A stretch of 64,000 nt of DNA. It comes from Streptomyces sp. NBC_00234 (GTDB lineage: Bacteria; Actinomycetota; Actinomycetes; Streptomycetales; Streptomycetaceae). The stretch is taken from NCBI RefSeq assembly GCF_036195325.1, contig NZ_CP108101.1:372001-436000 (forward strand), in the 5' to 3' direction. Made by a program: the position numbers and the translations under genes. The notes beneath the pieces are model-generated. The model did no database searches. It worked only from the letters and a program-made list of their open reading frames with translations, and had not been told where the DNA came from. Shown in pieces: positions 21,344 to 29,643 of the stretch. Positions within the stretch are counted from its first letter, which is position 1. Every line of letters begins with the position of its first letter.

Positions 21344-22855
21344 TCAGGACACGCCTCCGGCGAACCGGTCCCGCAGCTCACGCTTGAGGATCTTCCCGCT
21401 GGCGTTGCGCGGGAGTTCGTCCACGAACAGGACCCTCTTCGGGGCCTTGAAGTGGGCGAGCTTCTCGCGGGCGTGCTCGATCAGTTCACCCTCGGTCGCC
21501 GCGCAGCGCAGGACGACGACGGCGGTGACGGCCTCGATCCAGCGCTCGTCGGGCAGTCCGACGACCGCGGTCTCGGCGACCGCGGGATGGGTGTAGAGCG
21601 CGTCCTCGACCTGGCGGGACGCGACCAGCACACCACCGGAGTTGATGACGTCCTTCACCCGGTCGACGACGGTGTAGAAGCCCTCCGCGTCGCGCACGGC
21701 GAGGTCGCCGGAGTGGAACCAGCCGTCACGGAACGCCTCCGCGGTCTCCTCCGGCTTGTCCCAGTAGCCCTGGCACAGCTGCGGGGAGCGGTAGACGACC
21801 TCGCCCGCCGTCCCGTCGGGGACCTCCTTGCCGTCCTCGTCGACCACGCGTGCCTCGACGAAGAGCACCGGCCTTCCGCAGGAGTCCATGCGGCCCTCGT
21901 GCTCGTCGGGGCCGAGGACGGTGGCGAGCGGGCCGATCTCGCTCTGACCGAAGCAGTTGTAGAAGGCGAGGTCCGGCAGCCGTTCCCTGAGACGTTCCAG
22001 GACGGGCACCGGCATGATCGACGCCCCGTAGTACGCCTTGCGGAGCGCGCGGAGGTCGCGGGTGGCGAAGTCCGGATGGTTGGCGAGGCCGATCCAGACG
22101 GTCGGCGGGGCGAAGAGGCTGTCCGCGCGGCCGGCCTCGACCAGATCGAAGATCCGGCCCGCGTCCGGGCCGTCGAGGATGGTGTTCTCGGCGCCGACCG
22201 CGAGATACGGCAGCAGGAACACATGCATCTGGGCCGAGTGGTAGAGCGGCAACGAGTGCACCGGCCGGTCGGTGGCGGCGAGTCCGAGGGCGGTGACGGC
22301 GCTGACGTACTCGTGGACCAGCGCGCCGTGCGTCATCATCGCGCCCTTGGGCAGGGCGGTGGTGCCGGAGGTGTACAGCAGCTGGACCAGGTCGTCGGCG
22401 CCCGGCTCGCGCTCCGGCGTGAAGGGGCGGGGCGTCCCCAGCAGGTCCAGGAGCGAGTCCGGTGCGTCGCGCAGCGCGCGTACGGGGCGGGTGGCGGGGA
22501 GCCGCCCGGCGAGCCCGGGGTCGGTCAGGACCAGGGAACTGCCGGACTGGTCGAGGATGTACGTCAGATCGTCGCCGGTGAGGTTCTGGTTGACGGGGAC
22601 GTGGACGAGTCCGGCCCGTGCGCAGGCGAGGTAGCCGATCAGATAGGCGTCGGAGTTGTGCGCGTACGCGGCGACCCGGTCGCCGGGGCGCAGTCCGTGC
22701 TCGCCGGTCAGGACGGCGGCGGCGGTACTGATCGCGGCGTCCAGTTCCGCGTAGGTCCAGCTCCGGTCCGCGTACCGCACGGCGGTGCGTTCGGGGGTGC
22801 GCCGTGCACTGCGGGTCACGACGCCGTCGACTGTGCTGCTGCGTACACCTGTCAT
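21344..22855 (-). CDS. acyl-CoA synthetase (AMP-forming), fatty-acyl-CoA ligase type
   Basis: A 503-residue ligase with P-loop LLYTSGTTALPKGAMMTH, the substrate region YHSAQMHVFLLPYL, NCFGQSEIG, the GWFHSGDLAVRD motif, hinge DRVKDVINSGG and catalytic lysine segment RNASGKILKREL. This is the pattern of medium/long-chain or aryl acid ligases. The start at 22855 has AGGA upstream; the frame stays open far beyond it only because it reads antisense through the neighbouring acylase gene. It is divergent from the penicillin-acylase gene, and the pair may release an acyl group outside the cell and activate it inside (inference). Confidence 0.92.
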   Translation of the reverse strand: MTGVRSSTVDGVVTRSARRTPERTAVRYADRSWTYAELDAAISTAAAVLTGEHGLRPGDRVAAYAHNSDAYLIGYLACARAGLVHVPVNQNLTGDDLTYILDQSGSSLVLTDPGLAGRLPATRPVRALRDAPDSLLDLLGTPRPFTPEREPGADDLVQLLYTSGTTALPKGAMMTHGALVHEYVSAVTALGLAATDRPVHSLPLYHSAQMHVFLLPYLAVGAENTILDGPDAGRIFDLVEAGRADSLFAPPTVWIGLANHPDFATRDLRALRKAYYGASIMPVPVLERLRERLPDLAFYNCFGQSEIGPLATVLGPDEHEGRMDSCGRPVLFVEARVVDEDGKEVPDGTAGEVVYRSPQLCQGYWDKPEETAEAFRDGWFHSGDLAVRDAEGFYTVVDRVKDVINSGGVLVASRQVEDALYTHPAVAETAVVGLPDERWIEAVTAVVVLRCAATEGELIEHAREKLAHFKAPKRVLFVDELPRNASGKILKRELRDRFAGGVS

Positions 22856-22901
22856 GGCGTGATCCTGGGCGGCCCTGCTCCGGTGGTCAAGTACCCGGGA
22901 T

Positions 22902-22915
22902 ACCGACCAGACGGT
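22902..22915. promoter_or_regulatory. candidate TetR-type operator between acyl-CoA synthetase and acylase genes
   Basis: ACCGACCAGACGGT is a partial palindrome (ACCG/CGGT arms) overlapping a TTGACA box (22915-22920) that could be the -35 of the acylase promoter. It matches the PaaK-upstream element at nine of its fourteen positions (ACCGA and CGGT ends). Weak evidence on its own. Confidence 0.3.
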
Positions 22916-23008
22916 TGACAGGTACATGGGTGTGCTGGCTGAGTGGCGCGTGGCTGCCCGGAGGACCCGGGCAATCTCCTTTCTCACCCGCACAGTTGGG
23001 AGGACCCT

Positions 23009-25420
23009 TTGCCCCTCCGTAATCGTCTGAGACTTCTCGCGGTCTCCGGTCTCGCCCTGTTGACCGTCTCGGCCTCGCTGCCGCCGGCCGCGGCCGGCGC
23101 CTCGCAGAGCCGGCATCCGTCGGGCGGCGGGCTGTCCGCCGTCATCCGCTACACCGAGTACGGCATCCCGCACATCGTGGCGAAGGACTACGCGAATCTG
23201 GGCTTCGGCACCGGCTGGGCGCAGGCGGCCGACCAGGTGTGCACGCTGGCCGACGGGTTCCTCACGGTGCGCGGCGAGCGCTCGGCGCAGTTCGGCACGG
23301 ACGCGGCGCCCGACGGCTCGCTGTCCTCCGCGACGAAGAACCTCTCCAGCGACCTGTACTTCCGCGGGGTACGGGACAGCGGCACCGTGGAGAAGCTGCT
23401 GAAGCTGCCCGCTCCGCAGGGGCCGAGCCGTGCCGCGAAGGAGCTGATGCGCGGCTGGGCGGCCGGGTACAACGCGTGGATCGAGCAGAACCGGATCACG
23501 GATCCGGCCTGCCGGGGGGCCTCCTGGGTGCGACCGGTCACCGAACTCGACGTAGCCGTACGGGCGTTCGCGCTGGCGGTGCTCGGCGGCCAGGGGCGCG
23601 GCATCGACGGGATAACGGCGGCCCTGCCGCCCTCCGCCGCACCCGCCCCGCCCGGTGTGACGCCCGGTGAGGCGGCGGACGCCGCGGAGCGTCTGCTCTC
23701 CACGCAGAACGCGGACATGGGCTCCAACGCCGTGGCCTTCAACGGCGCGACGACGGCGAACGGACGCGGGCTGCTGCTGGGCAATCCGCACTACCCGTGG
23801 CAGGGCGGGCGCCGGTTCTGGCAGTCCCAGCAGACGATCCCCGGCGAGCTGAACGTGGCGGGCGGCTCGTTGCTGGGTTCGTCGACCGTCTCGATCGGGC
23901 ACAACGCGCACATCGCGTGGAGCCACACCGTCGCGACGGGCGTCACCCTCAATCTGCATCAGCTGACCCTCGATCCGACGGACCCGACCGCCTATCTGGT
24001 GGACGGCACATCCGAGCGGATGACGAAGCGCACGGTCACGGTGCCGGTGAAGGACGGATCCCCGGTGACCCGCACCCAGTGGTGGACCCGGTACGGGCCG
24101 GTCGTCACCTCGCTCGGCGCGGGGCTGCCGCTGCCGTGGACGACGACGACCGCGTACGCGCTCAACGACCCGAACGCGACGAACATGCGCGCGTCGGACA
24201 CGGCGCTCGGCTTCAGCAGGGCGCGCAGCACCGCCGGCATCGAGGCCGCGTTGCACCGTACGCAGGGACTGCCCTGGGTCAACACGGTGGCCGCGGACTC
24301 CTCCGGGCACTCCTTCTTCTCCCAGTCGCAGGTGCTTCCGCGGATCACCGACGACCTGGCGCAGCGCTGCTCCACCGCCCTGGGCAGGGCCACCTACCCC
24401 TCGTCGGGACTCGCGGTGCTCGACGGGTCGAGGAGCGACTGCGCGCTCGGCTCCGATCCGGACGCCGTGCAGGCCGGCATCTTCGGCCCGGGGCGCATGC
24501 CGACGCTGAAGGACACCTCGTACGTCGAGAACTCCAACGACAGCGCGTGGCTGACGCACGCCGCGCAGCCGCTGACCGGCTACGAGCGGGTCTTCGGCAC
24601 GATCGGCACGACGCGGTCCATGCGGACGCGTGGGGCGGTCGAGGACGTGACGGCCATGGCGGAGAAGGGGCGGCTGACGGTGGCGGACCTCCAACGCCAG
24701 CAGTTCGCGAACCGGGCGCCCGCCGGTGATCTGGTCGCCGCCGACCTGGCGGACGCCTGTGCGGCGCTGCCGGGCGGGGTGGCGACGGGCAGCGACGGGA
24801 CACCCGTCGACGTCTCGGCCGCCTGCCCCGTCCTGCGGGACTGGGACCGGAGCGTGAACACCGACAGCCGGGGCGCGCTGCTGTTCGACCGCCTCTGGCG
24901 CAAGGCCGCGGCGGTGCCCGCGGCCCAGCTCTGGAAGGTGCCCTTCTCCCCCGGTGACCCGGTCCGCACACCGCACACCCTCAACACCTCGGCTCCGGGC
25001 GTCACCGCGGCGCTCGCCGACACGGTGAAGGAGCTGCGGGCCGCCGGAATCGCTCTGGACGCGCCGCTCGGCGGGCACCAGTTCGTCGTACGGAACGGCA
25101 AGCGCGTGCCGGTCGGCGGCGGTACGGAGTCGCTGGGCATCTGGAACAAGACCGAGCCCGTGTGGAACGCGGCGGCCGGTGGCTACACCGAGGTGTCGGC
25201 CGGCTCCAGCTACATCCAGGCGGTCGGCTGGGACGGCAGCGCGTGCCCGGTGGCGCGCACCCTGCTCACGTACTCCCAGTCCTCGAACGCCCGGTCGCCG
25301 CACTACAGCGACCAGACGGAGCTGTTCTCCGGTGAGCGCTGGGTGACGTCGCGCTTCTGCGAGAAGGACATCGCCCGCTCACCGGAACTGCGGGTGCTGC
25401 GGGTGCGCGAGGGCCGGTAG
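23009..25420 (+). CDS. secreted penicillin acylase family Ntn-hydrolase (acyl-homoserine-lactone/aculeacin acylase-like)
   Basis: An 803-residue exported preproenzyme. The start is a TTG at 23009, with GGGAGGA four bases upstream; it directly begins a signal peptide (LRLLAVSGLALLTVSASLPPAAAGA). An alpha chain (to about 220), a spacer, and the beta chain starting at Ser239 (the autocatalytic N-terminal nucleophile in NADMGSNAVAF) follow, then NPHYPWQGGRRFWQ and IAWSHTVATG. Family members cleave amides with long acyl chains: penicillin V, aculeacin/echinocandin, and acyl-homoserine lactones. The actual substrate cannot be read from sequence. Confidence 0.92.
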   Translation: MPLRNRLRLLAVSGLALLTVSASLPPAAAGASQSRHPSGGGLSAVIRYTEYGIPHIVAKDYANLGFGTGWAQAADQVCTLADGFLTVRGERSAQFGTDAAPDGSLSSATKNLSSDLYFRGVRDSGTVEKLLKLPAPQGPSRAAKELMRGWAAGYNAWIEQNRITDPACRGASWVRPVTELDVAVRAFALAVLGGQGRGIDGITAALPPSAAPAPPGVTPGEAADAAERLLSTQNADMGSNAVAFNGATTANGRGLLLGNPHYPWQGGRRFWQSQQTIPGELNVAGGSLLGSSTVSIGHNAHIAWSHTVATGVTLNLHQLTLDPTDPTAYLVDGTSERMTKRTVTVPVKDGSPVTRTQWWTRYGPVVTSLGAGLPLPWTTTTAYALNDPNATNMRASDTALGFSRARSTAGIEAALHRTQGLPWVNTVAADSSGHSFFSQSQVLPRITDDLAQRCSTALGRATYPSSGLAVLDGSRSDCALGSDPDAVQAGIFGPGRMPTLKDTSYVENSNDSAWLTHAAQPLTGYERVFGTIGTTRSMRTRGAVEDVTAMAEKGRLTVADLQRQQFANRAPAGDLVAADLADACAALPGGVATGSDGTPVDVSAACPVLRDWDRSVNTDSRGALLFDRLWRKAAAVPAAQLWKVPFSPGDPVRTPHTLNTSAPGVTAALADTVKELRAAGIALDAPLGGHQFVVRNGKRVPVGGGTESLGIWNKTEPVWNAAAGGYTEVSAGSSYIQAVGWDGSACPVARTLLTYSQSSNARSPHYSDQTELFSGERWVTSRFCEKDIARSPELRVLRVREGR

Positions 25421-25435
25421 CCGTTCGCCGTTGGT

Positions 25436-25473
25436 GGGGGCCTGTCCGGTTCCGGACCGACGGGCAGGCCCCC
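25436..25473 (+). terminator. hairpin terminator after the acylase gene
   Basis: GGGGGCCTGTCCG and CGGGCAGGCCCCC pair over 13 bases with a single G-U, around a 12-base loop. It lies 16 bases past the acylase stop codon. Confidence 0.75.
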
Positions 25474-25546
25474 GGGTCCCGCGCCGCTCGCCGCGCGCGG
25501 GCGAATTCACTTGCGGACCGGCTGTCCGCTCGTCCAGCCTGACGTC

Positions 25547-26782
25547 ATGAGCTCTCAGCACGACCCCGCCCCCGGATCCACCTCGCCCGGGGCGAGGGAG
25601 TACGTCACCACGCCCGTCACCGCCGGTCTCCTGCGCGGCGCGATCGATCTGGAACACACCGAGCGCGGTGTCCTGCCGCACCGGTTGCCGGCCTGGGCCC
25701 GCGCACAGTTCCCCGACGGCCAGGTGGCCATGGCGGAGTCCCAGCCCTCCGGTGTCCGGGTGGTGTTCCGCACCCGCGCCACCGTCGTCGAACTGGACAC
25801 GCTCCGTACGAAGATGGCCTACCGGGGCGCGCCGCCCCGCCCGGACGGGGTGTACGACCTGCTCGTCGACGGCCGCCCGGCCGGGCGGACCGACGCGACC
25901 GGCGGCAACGTCCTGCTGGTGGACATGGCCACCGGTGCCATGGAGGCCCAGGCCGGACCGGTCGGCACCATCCGTTTCGACGGTCTGCCCGGGCGGTCGA
26001 AGGTCGTCGAGATCTGGCTGCCCTGGAACGAGATCACCGAGCTGATCGAGCTGCGCACCGACGCCCCCGTGGAGGCCGTTCCGCTGGAGGGCCGCACGGT
26101 GTGGCTCCACCACGGCAGTTCGATCAGCCACGGTTCCGACGCGGCGAGCCCCACCACGACCTGGCCGGCGCTGGCCGCCTCGCTCGGCGACGTGGAACTG
26201 ATCAACCTCGGTCTGAGCGGCAACGCCCTGCTCGACCCGTTCACCGCCCGCGCCCTGCGGGACACCCCCGCCGACCTGCTCAGCGTCAAGATCGGCATCA
26301 ACCTGGTCAACAGGGACCTGATGCGCCTGCGCGCCTTCACTCCGGCGGTCCACGGCTTCCTCGACACGATCCGCGAGGGGCATCCCACCGCGCCGCTGCT
26401 GGTCGTCTCGCCCATCCTGTGTCCCATCCACGAGGACACTCCGGGCCCCTGCGCTCCGGACTTCAGCGACATCGGCGAGGGCAGGCTCCGGTTCGTCGCC
26501 GCGGGCGACCCAGCGGAAACGGCCGCCGGAAAGCTGACGCTCAACGTCATCCGGGACGAACTCTCCCGCATCCTGAAGCAGCGGGCGGCCGACGACCCGA
26601 ACCTGTACTACCTCGACGGCCGCGAGCTCTACGGGGAGGCGGACTTCGCGGAGCTGCCGCTGCCCGACCAGCTCCACCCGGACGCCGCAAGCCACCGCCG
26701 CATCGGCGAACGCTTCGCGGCGCTGGCCTTCGGCGACGGCGGCCCGCTGGGCGGACCGGGCGGGCATCCGCAGGCGGACTGA
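25547..26782 (+). CDS. SGNH/GDSL-family hydrolase (carbohydrate esterase-like)
   Basis: A 411-residue protein without a signal peptide. The first about 180 residues form a beta-sandwich-like region (VRVVFRTRATVVELDTLRTKM, YDLLVDGRPAGRT), the rest an SGNH hydrolase. Blocks seen are HHGSSISHG (nucleophile Ser), NLGLSGN, IGINL and DQLHPD with the Asp-His pair. This two-part architecture resembles CE2-like deacetylases acting on sugars. The ATG at 25547 is used; no strong ribosome site is visible. It is convergent with an acyl-CoA synthetase gene only 7 bases away. Confidence 0.85.
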   Translation: MSSQHDPAPGSTSPGAREYVTTPVTAGLLRGAIDLEHTERGVLPHRLPAWARAQFPDGQVAMAESQPSGVRVVFRTRATVVELDTLRTKMAYRGAPPRPDGVYDLLVDGRPAGRTDATGGNVLLVDMATGAMEAQAGPVGTIRFDGLPGRSKVVEIWLPWNEITELIELRTDAPVEAVPLEGRTVWLHHGSSISHGSDAASPTTTWPALAASLGDVELINLGLSGNALLDPFTARALRDTPADLLSVKIGINLVNRDLMRLRAFTPAVHGFLDTIREGHPTAPLLVVSPILCPIHEDTPGPCAPDFSDIGEGRLRFVAAGDPAETAAGKLTLNVIRDELSRILKQRAADDPNLYYLDGRELYGEADFAELPLPDQLHPDAASHRRIGERFAALAFGDGGPLGGPGGHPQAD

Positions 26783-26789
26783 CGAGGGG

Positions 26790-28340
26790 TCACATCGCGC
26801 GGGTGTGTCCCTCCCAGTACGGCTCGCGCAGGCGACGCTTGTAGAGCTTGCCGTTGGGGTCGCGGGGCATCGCGGCGACGAAGTCGACGCTCTTGGGGCG
26901 CTTGTACCCGGCGAGCCGTTCCGCGCAGTGGCCGAGGATCTCGGCGGCGAGTCCGTCGCCGGGCTCCCGTCCCTCGGCCGGTTCGACGACCGCCTTGACC
27001 TCCTCGCCCCAGTCGGCGTGCGGGATGCCGAAGGCCGCCGCGTCGGCGACCGCGGGGTGGGTGAGGAGGGCGGCCTCGATCTCGGCCGGGTAGATGTTGA
27101 CGCCGCCCGAAATGATCATGTCGATCTTGCGGTCGCGGAGGAAGAGGTAGCCGTCCTCGTCGAGGATGCCGAGGTCCCCCACGGTGAAGAAGTCGCCGAT
27201 GCGGTTCTTCGCCGTCTTGCTCTCGTCCTTGTGGTAGCTGAAGCCGCCCGTGCTCATCTTCATGTACACGGTGCCGAGTTCACCGGCCGCGAGGCGGTTG
27301 CCCTCGTCGTCGAAGACGGCGAGTTCGCTGATGGGCCAGGCCCTTCCCACGGTGCCGGGCTTCTTCAGCCACTCGTCCGCCGTGGCGAACGCGCCGCCGC
27401 CCTCGCTCGCCGCGTAGTACTCCTCCACGCACCGTCCCCACCAGTCGATCATGGCGCGCTTTACGTGGTCCGGGCAGGGGGCGGCCCCGTGGATGGCGTG
27501 CCGCATGGCCGACACGTCGTACCGCTCCCTCACCTCGGTGGGAAGCGCGAGCAGGCGGTGGAACTGGGTCGGGACCATGTGGGTGTGGGTACAGCGGTGT
27601 ACGTCGATGGCCCGCAGCATCTCTTCCGGGGCCCACTTGTCCATCAGGACGAGCGGGTGGCCGATGTGCAGGGAAGCGCCCGCGAACTGGAGTACGGCCG
27701 TGTGGTAGAGCGGCGAGCAGACCAGGTGGACGTTGCCGTCGAAGGGCCTGATGCCGAAGATTCCGAGGAAACCGCCGAGGTGACTCTCCTCGGGGAGCCT
27801 GCCGGACAGCGGCCTGCGGATCCCGCGCGGCCGGCCCGTGGTGCCCGAGGTGTAGTTCATGACCCAGCCCAGGGTGCGGTCCCCGGGCGGACTGTCCGGC
27901 TGTCCGTCGAGCAGTTCCTCGTACGGGCGGAATCCTTCCGCCCCGCCGACGGCGAAGCGGTGGCTCGCGGGGAGTCGCGCCTCGTCGGCCGCGGCGGTGG
28001 CGGCCTCGGCGAAGCGCTCGTGGGCGATCAGCACCTTCGCGCCGGAGTCGGAGACGATCCAGGCGATCTCCGGGCCGACGAGGTGGTGGTTGACCGGGAC
28101 GAGGTAGAAGCCGGCCTGGGTGGCGGCCAGGTAGGCGGCGAAGAACTCGGCGCCGTTGGGCAGGACGACGGCGAACGCGTCGCCCCGGCGCATGCCCGCG
28201 GCGCGCAGTCCGTGGACCATACGGTTGGCCGCGGCGTGCAGCCGGCCCGCCGTCCATTCCTCGCCGTCGGGTGCGACGAGGACCGTACGGTCCGGATCGG
28301 CGGTGGCCTGGGCCCAGAAGCCGTTGGGTGGCTGGTTCAC
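26790..28340 (-). CDS. acyl-CoA synthetase (AMP-forming), FadD-like
   Basis: A 516-residue ligase. The start is a GTG at 28340 that overlaps the TGA of the upstream nitronate monooxygenase gene (GTGA), proving a coupled pair. Motifs: P-loop MNYTSGTTGRPRGI, PLYHTAVLQFAGASL, YYAASEGGG, GDFFTVGDLG, DRKIDMIISGGVNIYPAEIE and the lysine segment DPNGKLYKRRL. It should activate a lipophilic or branched acid. Its operon is preceded by the same palindrome as the crotonase operon, so the two probably handle related substrates. Confidence 0.93.
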   Translation of the reverse strand: MNQPPNGFWAQATADPDRTVLVAPDGEEWTAGRLHAAANRMVHGLRAAGMRRGDAFAVVLPNGAEFFAAYLAATQAGFYLVPVNHHLVGPEIAWIVSDSGAKVLIAHERFAEAATAAADEARLPASHRFAVGGAEGFRPYEELLDGQPDSPPGDRTLGWVMNYTSGTTGRPRGIRRPLSGRLPEESHLGGFLGIFGIRPFDGNVHLVCSPLYHTAVLQFAGASLHIGHPLVLMDKWAPEEMLRAIDVHRCTHTHMVPTQFHRLLALPTEVRERYDVSAMRHAIHGAAPCPDHVKRAMIDWWGRCVEEYYAASEGGGAFATADEWLKKPGTVGRAWPISELAVFDDEGNRLAAGELGTVYMKMSTGGFSYHKDESKTAKNRIGDFFTVGDLGILDEDGYLFLRDRKIDMIISGGVNIYPAEIEAALLTHPAVADAAAFGIPHADWGEEVKAVVEPAEGREPGDGLAAEILGHCAERLAGYKRPKSVDFVAAMPRDPNGKLYKRRLREPYWEGHTRAM

Positions 28341-29446
28341 CGGTCGCTCCGTCCTGCGATGCGGTTGATGCGGTCCACGGCGCGTTCGAAGCCGCGGGTC
28401 AGGTCGTCGAAAACCGCCTGCACACTCCGTTCGGTGTTCATCGATCCGACGATCTGGCCGACCGGTGTGCCGAGCAGGGACCCGACCTCGTACTTCTGGA
28501 TTCTCGACACGGCGTCCGCGACGAGGAGGCCCTGGAGCGGCATGGGCAGGGTGCCGGGTCCCGCCTGGTCGTCCCAGGCATCGGTCCATTCGGTGCGCAG
28601 CTGACGCGCGGGCTTCCCGGTCAGCGCGCGGGAGCGGACGGTGTCGCCGGAGCCCGCTTCGAGGAGCTTCCGGGTCAGTGCGCGGGAGTGGAGGTCGGCT
28701 TCCTCGGTGGTGAGCCAGAGGGAGCCGAGCCAGACGCCCTGGGCGCCGAGGGCGAGTCCGGCGGCGATCTGTTCGCCGCCGCCGATGCCCCCCGCGGCGA
28801 GCACGGGAAGGGGGCCGACGGCATCGACGACCTCGGGGACCAGCACCATGGAGGCGATCTCGCCGGTGTGGCCGCCCGCTTCGTATCCCTGGGCGACGAC
28901 GATGTCGATGCCCGCCTCGGCGTGGCGCCGGGCGTGCTTGGCGCTCCCGGCGAGAGCGGCTACCAGGATGTCGTGCGCGTGGGCGCGGGCGATGACGTCG
29001 GCGGGCGGGGAGCCGAGGGCGTTGGCGAGGAGTTTGATCGGGTAGTCGAACGCCACGTCGAGCTGGTTGCGGGCCACTTCCTCCATCCAGCCGGTGATGC
29101 GCCACCCCGACGCCTCGCCCTCGGCCAGTTCGGGTACCCCGTGTTTGGCCAGGGTCTCCTGGACGAACCGGCGGTGCCCCTCCGGGATCATCGCCTCGAC
29201 ATCGGCCTCCGTCACCCCCTCCACCTTCTTGGCCGGCATGACGACGTCGAGGCCGTACGGCTTGCCGTCCACATGGGCCGTCATCCAGTCGAGGTCGCGC
29301 GCCAGGTCGTCGGGGGCGGTGTAACGCACCGCTCCGAGTACACCGAGTCCGCCCGCTCTGCTGATGGCCGCGGCCACTGCGGGGAACGGCGTGAAGCCGA
29401 AGATGGCGTGCTCGATCCCCAGATTCCTGCTCAGCTCCGTCTCCAT
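28337..29446 (-). CDS. nitronate monooxygenase / 2-nitropropane dioxygenase family flavoprotein
   Basis: A 369-residue FMN-dependent TIM-barrel protein. The family start METELSRNLGIEHAIFGF defines the N-terminus at 29446, although an upstream ATG at 29500 is in frame and overlaps the operator. The FMN-binding segments GYEAGGHTGEIAS and LAAGGIGGGEQIAAGLALGAQGVWLG are clear. Family members oxidise alkyl nitronates, but in actinobacteria many sit beside acyl-CoA genes with unknown roles. The stop codon overlaps the start of the acyl-CoA synthetase gene. Confidence 0.9.
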   Translation of the reverse strand: METELSRNLGIEHAIFGFTPFPAVAAAISRAGGLGVLGAVRYTAPDDLARDLDWMTAHVDGKPYGLDVVMPAKKVEGVTEADVEAMIPEGHRRFVQETLAKHGVPELAEGEASGWRITGWMEEVARNQLDVAFDYPIKLLANALGSPPADVIARAHAHDILVAALAGSAKHARRHAEAGIDIVVAQGYEAGGHTGEIASMVLVPEVVDAVGPLPVLAAGGIGGGEQIAAGLALGAQGVWLGSLWLTTEEADLHSRALTRKLLEAGSGDTVRSRALTGKPARQLRTEWTDAWDDQAGPGTLPMPLQGLLVADAVSRIQKYEVGSLLGTPVGQIVGSMNTERSVQAVFDDLTRGFERAVDRINRIAGRSDR

Positions 29447-29489
29447 GGGCGGCAGGATGCCGCAGCGGAGCGGGCGAGGGAAGAGCTTT

Positions 29490-29506
29490 TCTGACGCCAT
29501 GTCAGA
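29490..29506. promoter_or_regulatory. palindromic operator TCTGAC-N5-GTCAGA (copy 2)
   Basis: TCTGACGCCATGTCAGA, 44 bases upstream of the nitronate monooxygenase start, has the same perfect arms as copy 1 at 15374 and the same flanks (TTT on the left, TT on the right). It marks this operon as part of the same regulon as the crotonase/DUF35/thiolase genes. Confidence 0.7.
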
Positions 29507-29643
29507 TTCTTTGTTCCGCCAGGGGCGTACGGGGCGCCGGAGGTGACAGTAATCTCTGCGGCGGCAGGAAGTTTCACTGCCGGACGAGATTGAGAAAGTT
29601 ACTTTCACGCAGGTGCATCTACAGGGTGGGAGAGGGGTTCCGG

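Noticed and set aside
22856..25303. Long minus-strand open frame continuing upstream of the acyl-CoA synthetase
   Set aside because: It is the antisense of the penicillin acylase gene; stop-free antisense frames are normal at this GC content. The ligase's own start and domains begin at 22855.
29447..29500. Upstream ATG for the nitronate monooxygenase
   Set aside because: It lies within the operator palindrome and adds residues not seen at the family's start; the ribosome site is weak at both, so this is a preference, not proof.
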